In this document: piece by piece, positions 13,550 through 16,471 of the stretch
How the letters are laid out: every line of letters starts with the position of its first letter
Numbering within the stretch: position 1 is the stretch's first letter
Notes under the pieces: model-generated
What the model was told of the DNA's origin: nothing
The model's input: the letters and a program-made list of their open reading frames with translations, nothing else
Databases searched by the model: none
Translations under genes and position numbers: made by a program
Assembly: GCA_021160705.1 (NCBI GenBank)
Contig: JAGHBZ010000194.1
Span: forward strand, 1 to 16,471
Length of the DNA: 16,471 nucleotides
DNA from: Candidatus Sumerlaeota bacterium
GTDB taxonomy: Bacteria > Sumerlaeota > Sumerlaeia > MWCT01 > JAGHBZ01
Direction: 5' to 3'

Positions 13550-15103
13550 ATGGAGAGAACTAACAAAATATACATCGTGTTACTGGTTGTAGGTGCGCTG
13601 GTCTATGCTGTGGTGATTCCGTTGCATTGGTCAGAGGGATACATTGATTTCGGTGATGGGAACTATTTATACATTTCCTGGCGGATGGCAAATGGTGTGG
13701 TGCTATATCGGGATGTAATGGCACCACAACCCCCGATACATCTCTGTCTGGGAAGTGCATTGATGCGGCTGGCAAAGGCAGCTGGACTGCCGTCTCTGTA
13801 TACGGTTCGTGCATTCAGTTTGCTACTTCATCTGGCGACATTTTTACTTATATACATCCTGTCGCTTCGTATATTTCAACGACGCCCAATTGCTACACTC
13901 TCTGCTTTAGTCTATCTAATAATCCCTGTAGGGTTCTGGTGGTCGTTAGGGTATCAGAGTGAACCTACGGAGATATTCTTTCTTCTTCTGGCGGTTTATT
14001 TTTTTCTTAACGAGAGCCGTGGGAGTTTAATTTTATCTGCGTTGTTTTCTACATTGGCGGTATTTACCAATATGACTGCTGCTCCATACGTCCTCTTCAC
14101 GGCTTTTTATGCAATCGTGAGGCGTCGCAAGGTGTGCTACTACTATGTGGTGCCGTTGTTTGGGCTTTGTTTTATCGGTGTGCTACTCGCTGAAACGCTT
14201 ACCGGTGCTTATTTAAGCAACGTGATTTTCAATCAGGTGGGCACGTTCCCCAAAAAAGCGATGTCAGAGGAGACGGTGATACAATATGCGTTGCGCAAAA
14301 TCGCCAGCGAAGGAAAAGATGTGCTTGTCTGGGAAGGTGGGATTATTGTGCTGGCGGTACTTGGGTTATTTGTTTTTATTCGTTGCTCTGAGCATCCCCT
14401 AAAAGAGTATATTGCGTGGTTCAGTTTCTTTTCCTGGTGTTCAATCATCTATGTGTCAAAGGGTGGCACTATGGACTATATCTTTACACTTGGGGAACCC
14501 TATGTGGCAATAATGTCCGCATATTTTCTGTACTGGTTCTCCGGACACATCGCCAGCTCTGTGAAAGAAGCCAGCTCCACGGAAACGGAAAGAAAAAGAA
14601 CATTTTTTGATACAACTGCGCTATTGCGTCTGATTTTATATGGAGTGTTATGTGTTGTAGTTTTTGGTATTGGGCTGAGATTTATCGTGGCAACGCTTCA
14701 AGAGCGTACCTTTGAGCTCCCTGAGGATGGCGTTAAGAAAATCAAATACTATATCAGGAGATATACTCAGCCGGGCGATACCATACTCTCCCCGTCATTT
14801 TACGCATTTATCACGCAACGCAAGATTATTGAGGATTATTCAGAAATATTCATCTGGACAATAAAATACTGGAATGAGCGCATTGTGGAGCGCAGACCCG
14901 GCGAAGGTGTGCAAAAGGTAGAGAAGATTGCAGATGCTATAAAAAAACGCCGTTTGCCTTTACTGATTCTTGATATGCGGCAGACAGGGAAGATTCCTGA
15001 AATTCGCCGGGCAATTCAGGAGCACTACCGTCCTTTGCTGGAGGAACCGTTTCAGACGCTGAACACCCCTTTGCAGTTTTACATTCCCAGAGAGAGTGAA
15101 TAA
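13550..15103 (+). CDS. GT-C fold polytopic membrane glycosyltransferase (GT39/ArnT-like)
   Basis: The 517-residue protein begins with a membrane helix (IYIVLLVVGALVYAVVI), then an external loop YIDFGDGNYLYISWRMANGVVLYRDVMAPQPPIHLCL. The acidic residues Asp33 and Asp36, the G-x-x-x-YRD and the Q-x-P-x match the D(E)G...A-x-x-x-x-x-G-x-x-x-YRD...PP pattern of ArnT/PMT-type enzymes. Roughly nine further helices run to about residue 385. The C-terminal 130 residues are soluble and mixed alpha/beta (PGDTILSPSFYAFITQRK, LPLLILDMR) and would face the periplasm. Relatives transfer a sugar from undecaprenyl phosphate to lipid A, glycans or proteins. Substrate unknown. There is no Shine-Dalgarno site before the ATG (GATAAGTAA). 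It shares the overall design, but little sequence, with the GT-C gene at 3901-5541. Confidence 0.86.
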   Translation: MERTNKIYIVLLVVGALVYAVVIPLHWSEGYIDFGDGNYLYISWRMANGVVLYRDVMAPQPPIHLCLGSALMRLAKAAGLPSLYTVRAFSLLLHLATFLLIYILSLRIFQRRPIATLSALVYLIIPVGFWWSLGYQSEPTEIFFLLLAVYFFLNESRGSLILSALFSTLAVFTNMTAAPYVLFTAFYAIVRRRKVCYYYVVPLFGLCFIGVLLAETLTGAYLSNVIFNQVGTFPKKAMSEETVIQYALRKIASEGKDVLVWEGGIIVLAVLGLFVFIRCSEHPLKEYIAWFSFFSWCSIIYVSKGGTMDYIFTLGEPYVAIMSAYFLYWFSGHIASSVKEASSTETERKRTFFDTTALLRLILYGVLCVVVFGIGLRFIVATLQERTFELPEDGVKKIKYYIRRYTQPGDTILSPSFYAFITQRKIIEDYSEIFIWTIKYWNERIVERRPGEGVQKVEKIADAIKKRRLPLLILDMRQTGKIPEIRRAIQEHYRPLLEEPFQTLNTPLQFYIPRESE

Positions 15104-15256
15104 GAGAAGATGGGTTTATCGCTTGCGCTCTGGAGACGCGGAGATGAAGTGAAGCGAATTGGCTGACTTGCATTTTTGCCTCAGGATATACATTGCAAGG
15201 TGTTCGTAATTATAAATTAATGTTTTCTGATAAGATGACAGGTTACCATTTATGAT

Positions 15257-15285
15257 TTGTATTGAGCTCAATGAGCTCCTAAAAT
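15257..15285 (+). promoter_or_regulatory. Candidate argC promoter with an operator-like palindrome in the spacer
   Basis: TTGTAT (15257-15262) and TAAAAT (15280-15285) are separated by 17 bases. The spacer contains most of ATTGAGCTCAAT (15261-15272), a perfect 12-bp palindrome, followed at once by a second GAGCTC (15273-15278). The -35 is a poor match (3 of 6), so a regulator may be needed. The palindrome does not resemble the classic arginine-repressor box. Confidence 0.4.
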
Positions 15286-15322
15286 AAACGTAGTTTTAAC
15301 CTATAAGTATGGAGAGGGCATA

Positions 15323-16351
15323 ATGGTGAATGTGGCAATTATTGGGGCTAAAGGCTATGCAGGAAAAGAGCTGGTGCGTTTGTGTCTGCGACATCCTGAG
15401 ATTCGGCTGGTAGCGTTGACGGATTTAGTGGAGCAACCTCAGCCTGTAAGTGAGCAGTTCCCGGAGTTCAGGGGTCTTACAGAGTTAATGATAGAGCCGA
15501 CGGACGTGGACAGGATTTCCACACAGGCAGAGGCAATTTTCCTCGCACTCCCACACAGAGTATCTCAGGAGTATGTCGCTCCATTTATTCATACGGGTAG
15601 AAGGGTGTTTGACCTGAGTGCTGATTTTCGGTTCACTCGCATTGAGACGTATGAACAAACGTATGCCATTGAGCATAAAGAAAAAGAGCTGGCAAAGAAG
15701 GCAGTGTATGGACTTGCAGAGTTTAATCGCAATAAAATCAAGGATGCACAACTGATTGCCGTGCCCGGTTGTTATCCCACAGGTGCACTGCTCGGCATAT
15801 TACCGATTGTGCGGGCTGGAGTTCGTCTGGACTCCCCGATTATCGTTGATGCGAAGTCTGGTGTCAGTGGTGCTGGCAGGAAACCTACCGAGACCACACA
15901 TTTCCCTGAATGTAATGAGTCAATTATGGCGTATGCAGTGGGACATCATCGGCATCAACCAGAAATTGAGGAGAAGATACACGAGGCGGGTGGCGAAAAC
16001 GCCAGAGACGTGCGTCTTATCTTTACGCCCCATTTAATCCCGATGACGCGTGGGATTCTGAGTACTATTTATCTGTCGCTGGCTGAGGAGGTGGCAGAGC
16101 AAGATATTGCACGTATATTTCAAGAGCATTATGGAGGTGAATTTTTTATTCGTCTCCTGCCAGCCGGGAAGTTCCCTACCACAAAAGCCGTTACTTATAC
16201 TAATTTCTGCGACATTGGCTGGAAGAAAGTAGCGGAGCATCTGTTGATTGTCATCACCGCAATTGACAACCTGGTCAAAGGGGCATCAGGACAGGCTGTG
16301 CAGTGTTTTAATATTTGTTATGGTTTCCCGGAACAGACAGGTCTGGTCTGA
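15323..16351 (+). CDS. argC: N-acetyl-gamma-glutamyl-phosphate reductase
   Basis: This NADPH-dependent enzyme catalyses the third step of arginine (ornithine) synthesis, reducing N-acetylglutamyl phosphate to the semialdehyde in the cytosol. The 342-residue length is typical. The nucleotide-binding N-terminus reads VAIIGAKGYAGKELVRL. The catalytic Cys150 lies in VPGCYPTG, the conserved DLSADFR is at 97-103, the GVSGAGR loop is at 179-185, and the catalytic-type His is in HHRHQPEIEE (208-214). The C-terminus has DNLVKGASGQAVQCFN, as in all ArgC proteins. The ribosome site GGAGAGGG is 4 bases before the start. The gene stands apart from other arginine genes in view; downstream is intergenic sequence with a palindrome and a dispersed repeat. 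Confidence 0.98.
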   Translation: MVNVAIIGAKGYAGKELVRLCLRHPEIRLVALTDLVEQPQPVSEQFPEFRGLTELMIEPTDVDRISTQAEAIFLALPHRVSQEYVAPFIHTGRRVFDLSADFRFTRIETYEQTYAIEHKEKELAKKAVYGLAEFNRNKIKDAQLIAVPGCYPTGALLGILPIVRAGVRLDSPIIVDAKSGVSGAGRKPTETTHFPECNESIMAYAVGHHRHQPEIEEKIHEAGGENARDVRLIFTPHLIPMTRGILSTIYLSLAEEVAEQDIARIFQEHYGGEFFIRLLPAGKFPTTKAVTYTNFCDIGWKKVAEHLLIVITAIDNLVKGASGQAVQCFNICYGFPEQTGLV

Positions 16352-16396
16352 AGAGAAAAAAATTTACAGGAACACACGTAATAATATCTTTTTAAT

Positions 16397-16412
16397 AAAT
16401 TTTGCAAAATTT
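16397..16412. other. Perfect 16-bp AT-rich palindrome after argC
   Basis: AAATTTTGCAAAATTT reads the same on both strands. It lies 45 bases after the argC stop and 14 bases before the dispersed repeat. It lacks the GC stem and T run of an intrinsic terminator and may be a protein-binding site or part of the repeat's flank. Confidence 0.5.
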
Positions 16413-16426
16413 CTATTTAAATTTAC

Positions 16427-16471
16427 ACAGGTCGCTCCTATGGAGCTATGTATGTTTTCTTATTGCCAATA
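16427..16471 (+). repeat. Dispersed palindromic repeat, copy 2 (cut by the window end)
   Basis: It begins ACAGGTCGC, identical to copy 1 over 9 bases. It continues with the perfect palindrome GCTCC-TAT-GGAGC (16434-16446) and ends in view with TTTTCTTATTGCCAATA, the counterpart of TTTACTTGTTGCCATTA in copy 1. The second half of the element would lie beyond the window. Confidence 0.75.

Overview
The window is bacterial chromosome of moderate GC, by eye, with Shine-Dalgarno-type starts and sigma70-like promoter hexamers. It carries housekeeping genes (leuS, nfo, argC, nanE) mixed with envelope and glycan genes: one GT2 synthase fragment, two GT-C polytopic glycosyltransferases and one HGSNAT-like membrane acetyltransferase. 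It also has an orphan type IV pilin-like pseudopilin and a two-domain ComEA-like protein. I cannot name the organism. The pseudopilin style, the scattered single-gene transcription units and the long intergenic stretches with palindromic repeats are what I would expect from a poorly cultured, deep-branching bacterial phylum, but that is only an impression.

Layout. Positions 1-3828 read on the plus strand: the C-terminal part of a GT2 membrane glycosyltransferase, an unrecognised barrel-sandwich plus KOW-type protein, endonuclease IV, and a pseudopilin closed by a strong intrinsic terminator at 3864-3897. Positions 3901-11663 read on the minus strand in three groups. In transcription order these are: an unknown protein and nanE, overlapping by 4 bases; leuS and a DinB-like protein, preceded by a long structured leader; and a ComEA-like protein with a GT-C glycosyltransferase 11 bases downstream. 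Positions 11958-16351 read on the plus strand again: the HGSNAT-like acetyltransferase, a second GT-C glycosyltransferase and argC, each with its own long upstream region and so probably separately transcribed.

Genes that may work together. The GT2, two GT-C and acetyltransferase genes all suggest building or decorating surface polysaccharide from lipid-linked or acyl donors, but they are not in one operon. nanE would return N-acetylmannosamine-6-phosphate to the amino-sugar pool; no other sialic-acid gene is present.

Non-coding content is the most unusual part. A dispersed palindromic repeat starting ACAGGTCGC occurs at about 10047-10139 (minus) and again at 16427 to the window end (plus). 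The 836-base gap between leuS and nanE also holds two candidate leuS promoters, several hairpins, a possible 43-codon ORF, and a run of mutually exclusive stem-loops at 10150-10321 ending in a T-run that could be a small RNA. I see no CRISPR array, tRNA, rRNA, phage gene or transposase gene, and no convincing defence or biosynthetic system.
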